A stretch of 16,599 nucleotides of DNA from positions 1 through 16,599 of the forward strand of contig JAPLSP010000410.1 in NCBI GenBank assembly GCA_026398575.1. Direction: 5' to 3'. Each line of letters opens with the position of its first letter. Positions within the stretch are counted from its first letter, which is position 1. Source of the stretch: Candidatus Sumerlaeota bacterium. Its GTDB lineage: Bacteria > Sumerlaeota > Sumerlaeia > JADFCT01. This document shows positions 1-7,305 of the stretch, in pieces. A program made the translations under genes and the position numbers. The notes under the pieces were generated by a model. It did not search any database and was not told the origin of the DNA. It saw only the letters and a list, made by a program, of their open reading frames with translations.

Positions 1-142
1 CGCGCTCGGTAAGCCGCCGAACTGCAATGGCGCGCGGGGCCGTCCGGCGGAGCGGAGCGGCCTACCCCTCGACGCCATATACAAGAAGATGAAAGATCAG
101 GGGGAAAGGACAAGGTGGATGGGGGGACGGGGTTGGAGGGGG

Positions 143-177
143 GAGTGGACTGAGTGGACTGAGTGGACTGAGTGGAC
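143..177 (+). repeat. 9-bp tandem repeat, GAGTGGACT x ~4
   Basis: Three perfect copies of GAGTGGACT (143-151, 152-160, 161-169) are followed by a partial copy, GAGTGGAC (170-177). The 9-bp period matches the TCCGAC-type repeats at 5257-5307 and 11158-11205, and the reverse complement of this unit also carries a TCC-A-C core. It lies about 190 bp upstream of the DUF1080 start. Confidence 0.85.
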
Positions 178-276
178 GAAGCGGATGAGGTAAATCCTAG
201 GCTTGAGTTTCTTATTTTTCCGCTTGCCTGTCGGGCGGTTTCTTCGCAAGGCTATTTTCCACGATCTTGAATGCAT

Positions 277-304
277 TTGAGACGCGCCACGGAGGCAGTA
301 TATG
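277..304 (+). promoter_or_regulatory. Candidate sigma70-type promoter for the DUF1080-phosphoesterase operon
   Basis: TTGAGA (277-282; five of six matches to TTGACA) is followed after 16 bp by TATATG (299-304; four of six to TATAAT). Transcription would start near 311 and give a leader of about 55 nt to the ATG at 366. The call rests on consensus matching only. Confidence 0.3.
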
Positions 305-365
305 CGCGAAGCGGATCGAAGCGCGAAAACAATCTGAGCGCCAATCCAATGAAGGAGCCTGAATC

Positions 366-1001
366 ATGAGGAAATTTATTTTGATCGCAAACGCATTGAT
401 GTTCGCCGCGCCTTGTTTCGCCGATACGCCGAAGGCCGTTTCGCTCTTCGATGGGAAAACTTTCGCCGGCTGGGAGGGCGATACCACCGGCACGTGGCGC
501 ATCGAAGACGGCGTCATCATCGGCGGCTCGCTCAAGACGAAAGTGCCGCGCAATGAGTTTCTTGCCACGACCAAGAGCTATTCGAACTTCGTGCTTCGGC
601 TGAAATTCAAACTGGTCGGCTCGTCCGGTTTTATCAACGGCGGCGTTCAGTTCCGCAGCCAGCATGCGACGAAGCCTCCCAACGAGATGGTTGGCTATCA
701 GGCCGATATGGGCGATCCGACTTATTGGGGCAGCGTCTATGACGAATCGCGCCGCAAAAAAGCCCTCACAACCACAAAGATGGAGGAGCTGAACAAGGTC
801 CTGAAGCGCAATGAATGGAATGACTATGAAATCCGCGCCGAGGGCAAGCGCATCCGGCTTTCCATCAACGGCCTTCAGACGGCGGACTACACCGAGCCGG
901 ACGATTCGATCCCGCAGTCGGGTCTCATCGCGGTTCAGATTCATGGAGGCGCGGTGGCCGAAGTATCCTATAAAGATATCACGATCGAGGAATTGCCGTG
1001 A
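366..1001 (+). CDS. Secreted DUF1080 (3-keto-disaccharide hydrolase-like) domain protein
   Basis: This 211-residue protein has a Sec signal peptide (about residues 1-19, ending CFA before DTP) and then a single DUF1080 domain filling the rest. The opening motif SLFDGKTFAGWEG, the WRIEDGVIIGG strand, the FVLRLKFKL strand with GGVQFRS, and the closing AEVSYKDITIEEL strand are typical of this concanavalin-like fold. Some DUF1080 proteins hydrolyse 3-keto-glycosides made by Gfo/Idh/MocA dehydrogenases; others have no known activity, so the reaction here is inferred. AAGGAG (352-357) sits 8 nt before the ATG and fixes the start. The stop overlaps the GTG of the next gene, so the two are one operon. 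Two Gfo/Idh/MocA genes lie 3-7 kb downstream, which fits a 3-keto-sugar role. Confidence 0.88.
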   Translation: MRKFILIANALMFAAPCFADTPKAVSLFDGKTFAGWEGDTTGTWRIEDGVIIGGSLKTKVPRNEFLATTKSYSNFVLRLKFKLVGSSGFINGGVQFRSQHATKPPNEMVGYQADMGDPTYWGSVYDESRRKKALTTTKMEELNKVLKRNEWNDYEIRAEGKRIRLSINGLQTADYTEPDDSIPQSGLIAVQIHGGAVAEVSYKDITIEELP

Positions 1002-2062
1002 AGAAAACAATTCTCCTATTAATTCTCGCGCTTGGCTGGCTGGCGGGATTGCTTTATGGCGCAGCAGCGGATGAATCGAAGCCGGCGCCGCAGCGGAATA
1101 TCACCTTCATCGCCACTTCGGACGTCCACTACGACGCCTTCGAAAACGAGGACCGCAACGATCGCGTGCGCGATACGATCCAGCGCATGAATGCGATCAC
1201 CAGCGAATCGTGGCCGGCTTCGCTTGGCGGTGGCGCGATCCAAAAGCCGCGCGGCGTCGTTGCGCTGGGCGACGTCATAGACGACGGGGACCGCATCTTC
1301 GAAGGCAAGAAGCAGACCGCGCCGCAATACGCTTTCTTCGCGGCGGATTTCGGACTCGATGGAACGGATGGCAAACTGAAATATCCAGTCTATGAAGGCT
1401 GGGGCAATCATGACGGCCCGCCCGCGGGCAAAGAGCGCAACGGTTTCAGTTTCCAGGCCGAATTGAAAAAAAGAAACGCGCTGCGCAAAGAAAAAGGCTG
1501 GCTCACCGGCCTTTCGGAAAACGGGCTTCACTATTCCTGGGATTGGGACGACGTTCATTTCATCCAGCTGAACATCTACCCGGCGGACACACAGAATCCG
1601 AATGTCAAGTATTCGGCCGAGTGGCATAACCCGCAAGGATCGCTGACGTTCATGAAAGAGGATTTGGCCAAGCGCGTCGGTTCGAGCGGGCGGCCCGTGG
1701 CGCTGATGAGCCACTGCGGATTCGACACCAACTGGTGGATCGCCGAAGATTGGAAGGCGGCGTATGAGGCGGCCAAGCCTTATAACGTCATTCTCTATCT
1801 CTATGGACACACGGGAACCGGCGTTTCCGAATGGGCGCCTGCCGGCGAATCGCAAAAATGGGCGACGATCAATACAGGCCAAGCCGAGAACGGCTTCTTC
1901 GTGGTTCAGATCGAAAACAACTCCATGCGATATGCTTATTGCGTCAAAAAATGGATCATCGAAAAAACGCCCGGGGCTCCTGATAAAAAGCGATGGGAAG
2001 GAATTTGGGAATGGAAATGGCCCAAAAAAGTGGAACTCAAACCCGCCGCCGCAACACCGTGA
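998..2062 (+). CDS. Secreted calcineurin-like metallophosphoesterase
   Basis: A 354-residue protein with an N-terminal hydrophobic signal sequence (MKK, then Leu-rich, about residues 1-24). The metal-binding motifs of the calcineurin-like phosphoesterase superfamily appear in order: D-x-H (D42, H44), GDVIDDGD (D92), GNHD (137-139), SHCG (H239) and GHTG (H271). Together they should form a dinuclear metal site acting outside the cytoplasm; the substrate is unknown. The start is GTG at 998, within a GTGA overlap with the DUF1080 stop, and GAGGA (987-991) lies 6 nt upstream, so it is probably translationally coupled. The C-terminus is Trp/Lys-rich with no recognised domain. The last 26 bp overlap the convergent Rrf2 gene. 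Family assignment is firm; substrate and pathway are not. Confidence 0.9.
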   Translation: MKKTILLLILALGWLAGLLYGAAADESKPAPQRNITFIATSDVHYDAFENEDRNDRVRDTIQRMNAITSESWPASLGGGAIQKPRGVVALGDVIDDGDRIFEGKKQTAPQYAFFAADFGLDGTDGKLKYPVYEGWGNHDGPPAGKERNGFSFQAELKKRNALRKEKGWLTGLSENGLHYSWDWDDVHFIQLNIYPADTQNPNVKYSAEWHNPQGSLTFMKEDLAKRVGSSGRPVALMSHCGFDTNWWIAEDWKAAYEAAKPYNVILYLYGHTGTGVSEWAPAGESQKWATINTGQAENGFFVVQIENNSMRYAYCVKKWIIEKTPGAPDKKRWEGIWEWKWPKKVELKPAAATP

Positions 2063-2414
2063 TCAGAGCCGCTAATGAAACTTCTATATATCGAAATTTC
2101 CCGGATTCATGAGTTCTGGCGCACTCGCCCTCGATACAAGGCGCAATCGCAATAGGACCCTCTGTGGCGTCCAGCACTTCGGCCACGGTAATCTCATCCG
2201 GATTCTTGCCGATCGTGAATCCGCCTTTGGGACCGCGATGACTCTTGACCAGGCCGGCGGCATACAGGCGCGTCATGATCTGTTCGACGTAGTCCGGCGT
2301 CAGACCTTCGGCTTCGGCAATATCCACCTTGCGAATGGGCTGGTCGGGGCCGAACAAGGCCATGCGATACAGGATACGGGTCGCATACCGGCCTTTCGTT
2401 GAAATCTGAAACAT
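2037..2414 (-). CDS. Rrf2-family transcriptional regulator with two cluster-ligand cysteines
   Basis: The 125-residue protein starts MFQISTKGRYATRILYRMAL, the classic Rrf2 N-terminus, followed by the winged helix-turn-helix (LTPDYVEQIMTRL, then wing RGPKGGF) and the TVAEVLDATEG dimerisation segment. Rrf2 proteins such as IscR, NsrR and RirA usually ligate an Fe-S cluster through three cysteines near residues 92-106. Here C93 and C98 are present, but no third cysteine follows and the C-terminus is short. AAGGGAG lies about 8 nt before the ATG on the minus strand. The 3' end overlaps the convergent phosphoesterase by 26 bp. It may sense iron, redox state or NO, or be cluster-free. A candidate self-operator lies at 2527-2551. 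Targets are unknown. Confidence 0.9.
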   Translation of the reverse strand: MFQISTKGRYATRILYRMALFGPDQPIRKVDIAEAEGLTPDYVEQIMTRLYAAGLVKSHRGPKGGFTIGKNPDEITVAEVLDATEGPIAIAPCIEGECARTHESGKFRYIEVSLAALITVLRRRV

Positions 2415-2526
2415 GGGCGCGCTCCCTTCAAGGGCGATTGCGGCAATGAAATCTGGCGCCAGCGCCTTTTTTTAGATTCGCAAGATATGGGAATTTGCCA
2501 TTTTTGCGATCCAAAAAATTGATTGT

Positions 2527-2551
2527 TATTGCGACTATAATAATCATGTAT
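2527..2551 (-). promoter_or_regulatory. Candidate Rrf2/IscR type 1-like operator overlapping a -10 element
   Basis: The plus strand carries GACT-ATAAT-AATC-ATGTAT (2533-2551), which matches 17 of 19 positions of the core and right arm of the IscR type 1 consensus as I remember it (GACT-RWWWY-AGTC-RRSTAT). The left arm matches poorly. The central 13 bp are an imperfect dyad (10 of 13 symmetric). On the minus strand a TATTAT -10-like hexamer falls inside it, with a weak TTCGCT 17 bp further upstream, so binding would occlude the regulator's own promoter. The site is about 115 bp from the Rrf2 start codon. It is a pattern match only. Confidence 0.4.
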
Positions 2552-2639
2552 CACACCTTAGCGAAGCCGCCGCAAGGGGAAAACGCGGAAACTCACCGAA
2601 TTTTATTTTCAACCGTCAGACTTATGCCCGTCAGGATGA

Positions 2640-3632
2640 TCATCGTCTCTCAAGGCCGGGGCGATCCTTGAGAACTTGCCGCAGCCATTGCCGCAAGGCG
2701 TCGCGCGCCGGGCTGGGACGCAGCGTCCAGGCGTCATTGTGGTTGCGGAAGCCAGTCGGCATGAAGGTGAACGGCGCCTTGACGCCGGTGGATTCGATAT
2801 ATCGCCGCGTCGCGGAAACCGCCGATGACGCGGCCACTGATGACGTTGCCGCTGATGATCCAGATGCCGGCGACACAGCGGCTGGCAGCGCTCCCGCTTC
2901 GCCTTCCTGGCAGATGAATTGCGCGCGGCCTTTGAGGCGCTTGAGCCGTTCAAGGGCCGCCATGCGATCCCGCCCCGGATACGGCCAGGTTTGGAGGACG
3001 CCGTCATAGTGACTGTAAGGGATGAAAGCCAGCCAGAGGCGCGCGATCTCGTCATCGTAGAGGCCGATGAAGTTGCAGGCGATCGCGCCGCGCGAGAATC
3101 CGGCGAGGATCACGGCCTCGGGATCGCCGCCATATTGCTCGCAGATGAAGCGCACGGTCTTTTTGCAGTAGTCAACCGTCGGCCCAGCGCGATAGTCCGG
3201 CTTGTCGCCCCACCATGTGATGACGTTCGACGTTCCACTCGAATTCAGATACGGCATGCAAACCCAGATAAATCCTTCGCCGCCCGAAACGCCATAGCCC
3301 AGCTTGCTGCCCTCGACTTGCCCCGCGCTGACATCGCCGTATTTGCTGCGATAATTGCCATTGCCTGCGAATTCGACAATGACCGGGAAGCGCTTGCCGG
3401 CGGCCCAATCCCTCGGCAGATAGAGCGCATGATAAACGGCGGTCTTCTCATAGCCTGGCGTCGTCTGCCGCACCCGCCGCCCCGCCCCCAGCGCCTGGTC
3501 CGTCATCATGGGAACTTCCAAGTCCGGCGGAACGCTCGAAATATCCGGCGCCTCGCCGCCCGCCGCAAGCAACATAGGGCACATCTCCAGCGCCGTTAGG
3601 AAACAGAAAAATAACCGGGAAGCCACATGCAT
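2640..3632 (-). CDS. Secreted alpha/beta hydrolase (esterase/peptidase-like)
   Basis: This 330-residue protein has a hydrophobic N-terminus (LFFCFLTALEMCPMLLAAGG) that reads as a signal peptide. The body resembles secreted alpha/beta hydrolases of the polyhydroxybutyrate-depolymerase or esterase type: a beta strand with VIVEFAGNGNY (oxyanion region, about 84-94), a nucleophile elbow GFSRGA with S180, and a late histidine in RNHNDAW (H298). The acid is not obvious; E243 or E245 in the CQEGEAG stretch is possible. Directly after it comes an Ala/Ser-rich insert (about 250-275) with a five-residue period. No clear ribosome binding site precedes the ATG at 3632, so a later start is possible, although the signal peptide argues for this one. 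It is divergent from the first Gfo gene and in the same direction as the Rrf2 gene. Substrate unknown. Confidence 0.78.
   Translation of the reverse strand: MHVASRLFFCFLTALEMCPMLLAAGGEAPDISSVPPDLEVPMMTDQALGAGRRVRQTTPGYEKTAVYHALYLPRDWAAGKRFPVIVEFAGNGNYRSKYGDVSAGQVEGSKLGYGVSGGEGFIWVCMPYLNSSGTSNVITWWGDKPDYRAGPTVDYCKKTVRFICEQYGGDPEAVILAGFSRGAIACNFIGLYDDEIARLWLAFIPYSHYDGVLQTWPYPGRDRMAALERLKRLKGRAQFICQEGEAGALPAAVSPASGSSAATSSVAASSAVSATRRYIESTGVKAPFTFMPTGFRNHNDAWTLRPSPARDALRQWLRQVLKDRPGLERR
2824..2883. repeat. 15-bp degenerate tandem repeat inside the hydrolase gene
   Basis: Four consecutive 15-bp units on the plus strand begin GATGACGCGGCCACT, GATGACGTTGCCGCT, GATGATCCAGATGCC and GGCGACACAGCGGCT. 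On the coding (minus) strand they give an Ala/Ser-rich pentapeptide series (SSAAT, SSVAA, SSAVS) between the presumed acid region and the catalytic histidine. This looks like slippage-driven expansion of a surface loop. Confidence 0.7.
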
Positions 3633-3687
3633 GATAAAAAAACTTTAATGCAAGCACAACATTTGCGAGCAAAATTAAAAAGCCGAG

Positions 3688-3825
3688 GCGCTATTGTGCG
3701 CATGAGCCTTCAGGAGAAGCTTGCTGAGACTATATACTATCATCAAGGCGAAATTATCACTCAATTCTTTGCGAGAGGGCAAGTCGGAAAAGCCAGCAGA
3801 TAGCCCACTGCGCGCAAAATAGCGC
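3688..3825. promoter_or_regulatory. Pair of GCGC-N6-GCGC inverted boxes in the divergent intergenic region
   Basis: GCGCTATTGTGCGC (3688-3701) and GCGCAAAATAGCGC (3812-3825) are inverted copies that match at 13 of 14 positions, and each is itself a GCGC-N6-GCGC dyad. They lie between the divergent hydrolase (start 3632) and Gfo gene (start 3903); the right box ends 12 bp before the candidate -35 at 3837. Shape and placement suit a regulator binding two sites, but no regulator is identified. Confidence 0.3.
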
Positions 3826-3836
3826 ATCTCTCGCCC

Positions 3837-3865
3837 TTGACATGCAACGGCTATAGCTGGAAAAT
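3837..3865 (+). promoter_or_regulatory. Candidate sigma70-type promoter of the Gfo-HEAT cluster
   Basis: A perfect TTGACA (3837-3842) is followed after 17 bp by GAAAAT (3860-3865; four of six to TATAAT), placing a start near 3872 and a leader of about 30 nt. The -35 is preceded by CGCCC, and a similar CCCTTGAC context recurs at the promoter near 14647. A longer reading frame is open from 3837, but this promoter and the strong ribosome binding site at 3889 argue against using it. Confidence 0.45.
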
Positions 3866-3902
3866 CCTTGCGAAAGAATTAGCGCATCGGAGGACAACAG
3901 GA

Positions 3903-5246
3903 ATGCCAAAGAATATCGCAAGCCCCACTCTGCCTGGTAAGCCGACTCGGCGGGAATTCTTCAAGAAAGCAGCCAAGGCCGGAGTGGTTCTGGCGGTGGC
4001 GCCAACAATCATCCCTGCATCGGTATTGGGGAAGAATGGCGCGGTTCCGCCTAGCGAGAAAATCGTCATGGGATGTATCGGCATCCGAAACCGAGGCGGG
4101 GGGGACTTAAGGGCGATGATGGGGGAGCCGGATGTAAGATTTGTTGCGATCTGCGACCTGCGCAGGGACCAGCGTGAAGCCGTCAAGCAGATGATTGATA
4201 CAAAATATGGCAGCAAAGATTGCGCCATGTATCGCGACCTCCGCGAGTTCCTTGCCGTGCGTCCGGATATTGACGGGATATTGATGGCCACGGGCGACCG
4301 CTGGCATGCGCTGGCCTCCATCCTCGCGATGCGAGCAGGCAAGGATGTTTTCACGGAAAAGCCTTCCTGCATGACCATCGCGGAGGGCCAGGCGGTGGTC
4401 GAGACGGCGAAGCGCTATGGGCGCGTTTATCAGACCGGCGTGCAGCGCCTGAGCGAAGGCAACCATGTCTTCTGCATTGAGATGGCGCTCACCGGACGGC
4501 TGGGCAACGTCCATACCGCCTATGCGCATATCGCTCCCTGGGACGCGGCGGAAATGAAATACGACTGGCTGCCCGCGGAGCCAGAGCCGCCGAAGGATGA
4601 GATTGACTGGGATATCTGGCTGGGCCCCTGTCCATGGCGGCCATACAGCAAGCGCTACGTTGACGGCGGCTGGCGAGGCTACTACGATTTCCATACCAGC
4701 TGCATCGGCGAGTGGGGCGCGCACACGTTCGCGCAGGCGCAGGCGGGCATCGGCTGCCTGGACACCTCGGCGATCGAATATGAATACGTCAAGAATGAGT
4801 CCGGCGATGGCATGGTCACGCACTTCGCCAATGGCAAGAAGATGATCCTGGCGCGCGACATGGACAAGAAACTCTGGCACGGCTCGTGCGGGGAACGCTT
4901 CGACGGCGATGAGGGGTGGGCTGCAGCCGCTGACGGCTACTCGAGACCGGATGTTTCCAAGCCGTCGTTTTTGACTCTGAAAGACAAAGTGCTGGCGGAC
5001 TACGTGGGCCGTACGGGACGCTCCCTGAGCCATCCGCGCAATTTCTTCGATTGCATGAAGTCGCGCCAGCCCACCGTGGCCAACCCCACCGTGATGCATC
5101 GCTCGATGTCCACAGTGCATTGCGCGAATATCTGCATGTGGCTCAAACGCAGTTTGAAATATGATCCCGTCAAGGAAGAGTTCGTCAACGATCCGGAAGC
5201 CAACCGCTTCCGCTCGCGCGCAATGAGAGAGCCGTGGGTGATTTGA
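3903..5246 (+). CDS. Tat-exported Gfo/Idh/MocA-family oxidoreductase, copy 1
   Basis: The protein has 447 residues from the ATG at 3903, chosen because GGAGGA (3889-3894) lies 8 nt upstream. The N-terminus is a Tat signal (R16-R17 in TRREFFKKAAKAG, then a hydrophobic stretch ending PASVLG). A Rossmann dinucleotide-binding fold follows, with GCIGIRNRGGGD (57-68), the acidic residue ending strand 2 (ICD, D85) and the family signature EKP (152-154). The C-terminal half contains the EWGAHTFAQ stretch (270-278) where family members place a catalytic histidine. Such enzymes use NAD(P) to oxidise or reduce sugar hydroxyls; Tat export suggests the cofactor is loaded before secretion. The substrate is not predictable, though C3 oxidation of a glycoside would fit the DUF1080 gene. 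It precedes a HEAT gene by 85 bp and is homologous along its whole length to the protein at 7480-8775. Confidence 0.9.
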   Translation: MPKNIASPTLPGKPTRREFFKKAAKAGVVLAVAPTIIPASVLGKNGAVPPSEKIVMGCIGIRNRGGGDLRAMMGEPDVRFVAICDLRRDQREAVKQMIDTKYGSKDCAMYRDLREFLAVRPDIDGILMATGDRWHALASILAMRAGKDVFTEKPSCMTIAEGQAVVETAKRYGRVYQTGVQRLSEGNHVFCIEMALTGRLGNVHTAYAHIAPWDAAEMKYDWLPAEPEPPKDEIDWDIWLGPCPWRPYSKRYVDGGWRGYYDFHTSCIGEWGAHTFAQAQAGIGCLDTSAIEYEYVKNESGDGMVTHFANGKKMILARDMDKKLWHGSCGERFDGDEGWAAAADGYSRPDVSKPSFLTLKDKVLADYVGRTGRSLSHPRNFFDCMKSRQPTVANPTVMHRSMSTVHCANICMWLKRSLKYDPVKEEFVNDPEANRFRSRAMREPWVI

Positions 5247-5256
5247 AATAAAAAAA

Positions 5257-5307
5257 TCCGACGCGTCGGACTGGTCTGACCGGTCCGAGGCGTCCGACGA
5301 GTCCGAT
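5257..5307 (+). repeat. 9-bp tandem repeat, TCCGACNNG x ~6
   Basis: The array reads TCCGACGCG, TCGGACTGG, TCTGACCGG, TCCGAGGCG, TCCGACGAG, TCCGAT with a strict 9-bp period. Its first 14 bp form a perfect palindrome (TCCGACGCGTCGGA, 5257-5270), flanked by A-rich runs. It fills most of the 85-bp gap between the first Gfo and HEAT genes. The hairpin could attenuate or stabilise the message, but no T-run follows it. Confidence 0.85.
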
Positions 5308-5331
5308 ATTCAAAAAAAGGAGAAGAACTCA

Positions 5332-7290
5332 ATGCTCAGCTCAAAATGGAACCTCGCTCTTGCCATCGCGCTGCTCTTCGCAGGCGCCGCGTTATCCTAC
5401 GGGCAAAACGCGCAACCCTCCAGCAAGGAACAGGAGGCCAAGCTGATCGCCGTCCTGAAATCGGATGCGGCGCAAAAAGAAAAAGCCGACGCCTGCCGGG
5501 AATTGTCGCACGTCGGCACGAAGGACGCCGTCCCGGCGCTTGTCGCGCTGCTTGGCGACGAGAAGATGTCGCACATGGCCCGCTACGGATTGGAGACGAT
5601 TCCGGACGCGTCCGTGGATGAGGCTCTGCGCGCCGCGCTCGGCAAACTGAAAGGCAGATTGCTCGTGGGGGTGATCGGCAGCATCGGCGTGCGCAAAGAC
5701 GCCAAGGCCGTTGACGCGCTGGCCAAGTTCATCAAAGACAGCGATGCTGACGTGGCGCAAGCCGCCGCGCGCGCTTTGGGAAAAATCGGCGATTCCGCCG
5801 CCGCCAAGGCGCTGGACGGCGCGTTGGCCGGAGTGCCGGCGGCGAACCAGTTGGCGGTTTGCGAAGGCATGTTCCGCTGCGCTGAAGCCCTCGCGGCCAA
5901 GGGTCAGAAGGATGAAGCTTTGGCGATCTATGACAAACTGCGCGCACTGAAAGACGCGCTGCAACAAGTGCGCGCCGGCGCCCTGCGCGGAGCGATCATT
6001 ACCCGCCAGAAAGAAGGCATCCCGATGCTCCTTGAGGCGCTCCGTGGCGATGACTGGGTCCTGGTCGCCGCTGCCGTACGGGCTTCACAGGAAATGCCCG
6101 GCGCCGAAGTCACAAAAGCGCTGGCCGACGAATTGGCCAAGTCTTCCGCCGATAAGCAGACCCTCTTGTTGCAGAATCTCGGCGCCCGCGCCGATGCCGC
6201 CGCCGTGCCCGCCGTCAGCGCGCTTGCCAAGAGCGGCGCCGGTCCCATCCGCATCGCCGCCATCCGCACGCTCACGCAAATCGCGAGCCCGTCGGCCTTG
6301 CCGCTGATCGTTGAATTGCTGAAAGCCCCCGAGGCGGACGTCGCGGCTGCCGCGCAGACCAGTCTGGCCGCTTTTCCGGGCAAGGAAGCCGATGCGGCCG
6401 TCGTCTCCTTGATGGATCAACAGGACGCCAAGATCCGCGCGATGGCCATCGAGATGATCGGCTCGCGGCGGATCGCGAGCGCCGTGCCTGCCCTCTTGAA
6501 GGCCGCCGAGGATGCCGATGAAGCCATCCGCGTAGCGAGCCTCAAGGTCCTGGGCGACCTTGCGGGCGCGCCGGAATTGCCGGGAATGCTCAACCTCCTG
6601 ATGAAAGGCAAATCGGCGAAAGAGATGAAATCCGCCGAAGACGCGCTCTCGGCGATTTGCGCGCGGCAGGCCAACGCAGACGCCTGCGCCGACAAGGTTC
6701 TCGCCGTCTATTCCCAGGCGCAGGGCGCTCAAAAGCTCGCCTGCCTGCGGGTTCTGCGTTCCATCGGCGGCGCCAAAGCGCTGTCCGCCGCGCGCGCCGC
6801 TGCATCGGATTCGAATGCCGAGATCAAAGACACCGCGCTCCGCATCCTGTGCGAATGGCCCTCGCCGGACGCGCTGCCCGACGTAACCCAACTCGCCAAA
6901 ACATCCGCGGATCCAAAGATCAAGATTCTGGCATTGCGCGGATGCTTCACCCTGATTCCGTTGCAGCAAGTTCCCGATGAAAAGAAGATCGCGGCGATCA
7001 AGGAAGTGATGGCTCTGACCGAGCGCACCGAAGAGAAGCGACTCGCGCTGGCGGCGTTGGGCGCCATTCAAACCGCCGATTCGCTGGCCCTCATCGCTCC
7101 GTTCCTGACCGAGCCAGGTTTGAAGGCCGAAGCGGCCATCGCCGCCGTGGCGATCGCGGAGAAGATCGTTGAGAGCCATCCCGCTGAAGTCGCCGCGGCG
7201 ATGGCGAAAGTGGACACTGGGAATTTGAAGCTGGCCAAACGCGCCAAGGACCTGGCGAACCAGGCGAAGAAAGCCTCGCCGAAGAAATAA
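5332..7290 (+). CDS. Secreted HEAT-repeat protein, copy 1
   Basis: The 652-residue protein has a Sec signal peptide (about 1-24, LALAIALLFAGAALSYG). The rest is an Ala-rich solenoid of HEAT/PBS-lyase-type helical pairs, with recurring units such as GTKDAVPALVALLGDE, DVAQAAARALGKIGDS and EADVAAAAQTSLAAFPG. No catalytic motif or heme-binding CxxCH is visible. HEAT solenoids usually act as protein-binding scaffolds. AAGGAG (5317-5322) precedes the ATG by 9 nt. It follows the Tat-exported oxidoreductase in the same direction, so a partnership outside the cytoplasm is a fair inference. The C-terminal 150 residues (CEWPSPDALPDVTQLAKTSA onward, Lys-rich tail) are closely related to those of the protein at 8866-11073. 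Length and repeat number are firm; function is open. Confidence 0.87.
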   Translation: MLSSKWNLALAIALLFAGAALSYGQNAQPSSKEQEAKLIAVLKSDAAQKEKADACRELSHVGTKDAVPALVALLGDEKMSHMARYGLETIPDASVDEALRAALGKLKGRLLVGVIGSIGVRKDAKAVDALAKFIKDSDADVAQAAARALGKIGDSAAAKALDGALAGVPAANQLAVCEGMFRCAEALAAKGQKDEALAIYDKLRALKDALQQVRAGALRGAIITRQKEGIPMLLEALRGDDWVLVAAAVRASQEMPGAEVTKALADELAKSSADKQTLLLQNLGARADAAAVPAVSALAKSGAGPIRIAAIRTLTQIASPSALPLIVELLKAPEADVAAAAQTSLAAFPGKEADAAVVSLMDQQDAKIRAMAIEMIGSRRIASAVPALLKAAEDADEAIRVASLKVLGDLAGAPELPGMLNLLMKGKSAKEMKSAEDALSAICARQANADACADKVLAVYSQAQGAQKLACLRVLRSIGGAKALSAARAAASDSNAEIKDTALRILCEWPSPDALPDVTQLAKTSADPKIKILALRGCFTLIPLQQVPDEKKIAAIKEVMALTERTEEKRLALAALGAIQTADSLALIAPFLTEPGLKAEAAIAAVAIAEKIVESHPAEVAAAMAKVDTGNLKLAKRAKDLANQAKKASPKK

Positions 7291-7305
7291 TGCGGTCAAG
7301 GGGCG

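Larger units (their letters stand above)
1..365. other. Non-coding leader upstream of the DUF1080 operon
   Basis: No gene is convincing here. The stretch holds a G-rich tract (about 100-147, with runs of four to six G), a 9-bp tandem repeat (143-177), a weak candidate promoter (277-304) and the ribosome binding site of the next gene. One plus-strand frame is open from base 2 to a stop at 191-193 and could be the tail of a gene that begins before the window. It runs through the tandem repeat and shows no recognisable domain, so it is not called. Confidence 0.5.

Noticed and set aside
100..147. G-quadruplex in the G-rich tract
   Set aside because: Only three G-runs of three or more are close enough together; the fourth is too far for a canonical three-tetrad motif.
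143..177. Short tandem array considered as a CRISPR
   Set aside because: The units are 9 bp with no spacers, and no cas genes are present.
2..193. Open frame at the left edge, possibly the tail of an upstream gene
   Set aside because: It passes through a G-rich tract and the tandem repeat (EWT repeats), and no domain or recognisable C-terminus is visible; upstream sequence would be needed.
3837..3902. N-terminal extension of the first Gfo protein by 22 residues
   Set aside because: The extended start coincides with the TTGACA promoter element, whereas ATG 3903 has GGAGGA at ideal spacing and places the Tat motif normally.
4107..5120. A 337-residue open frame on the minus strand opposite the first Gfo gene
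   Set aside because: The plus-strand frame carries the Rossmann and EKP motifs; this one is a compositional shadow.
6085..7299. A 404-residue open frame on the minus strand opposite the first HEAT gene
   Set aside because: It mirrors the GC-rich HEAT coding strand, has a Gly/Arg/Gln-rich composition without a domain, and the plus-strand frame has a signal peptide and clear HEAT repeats.
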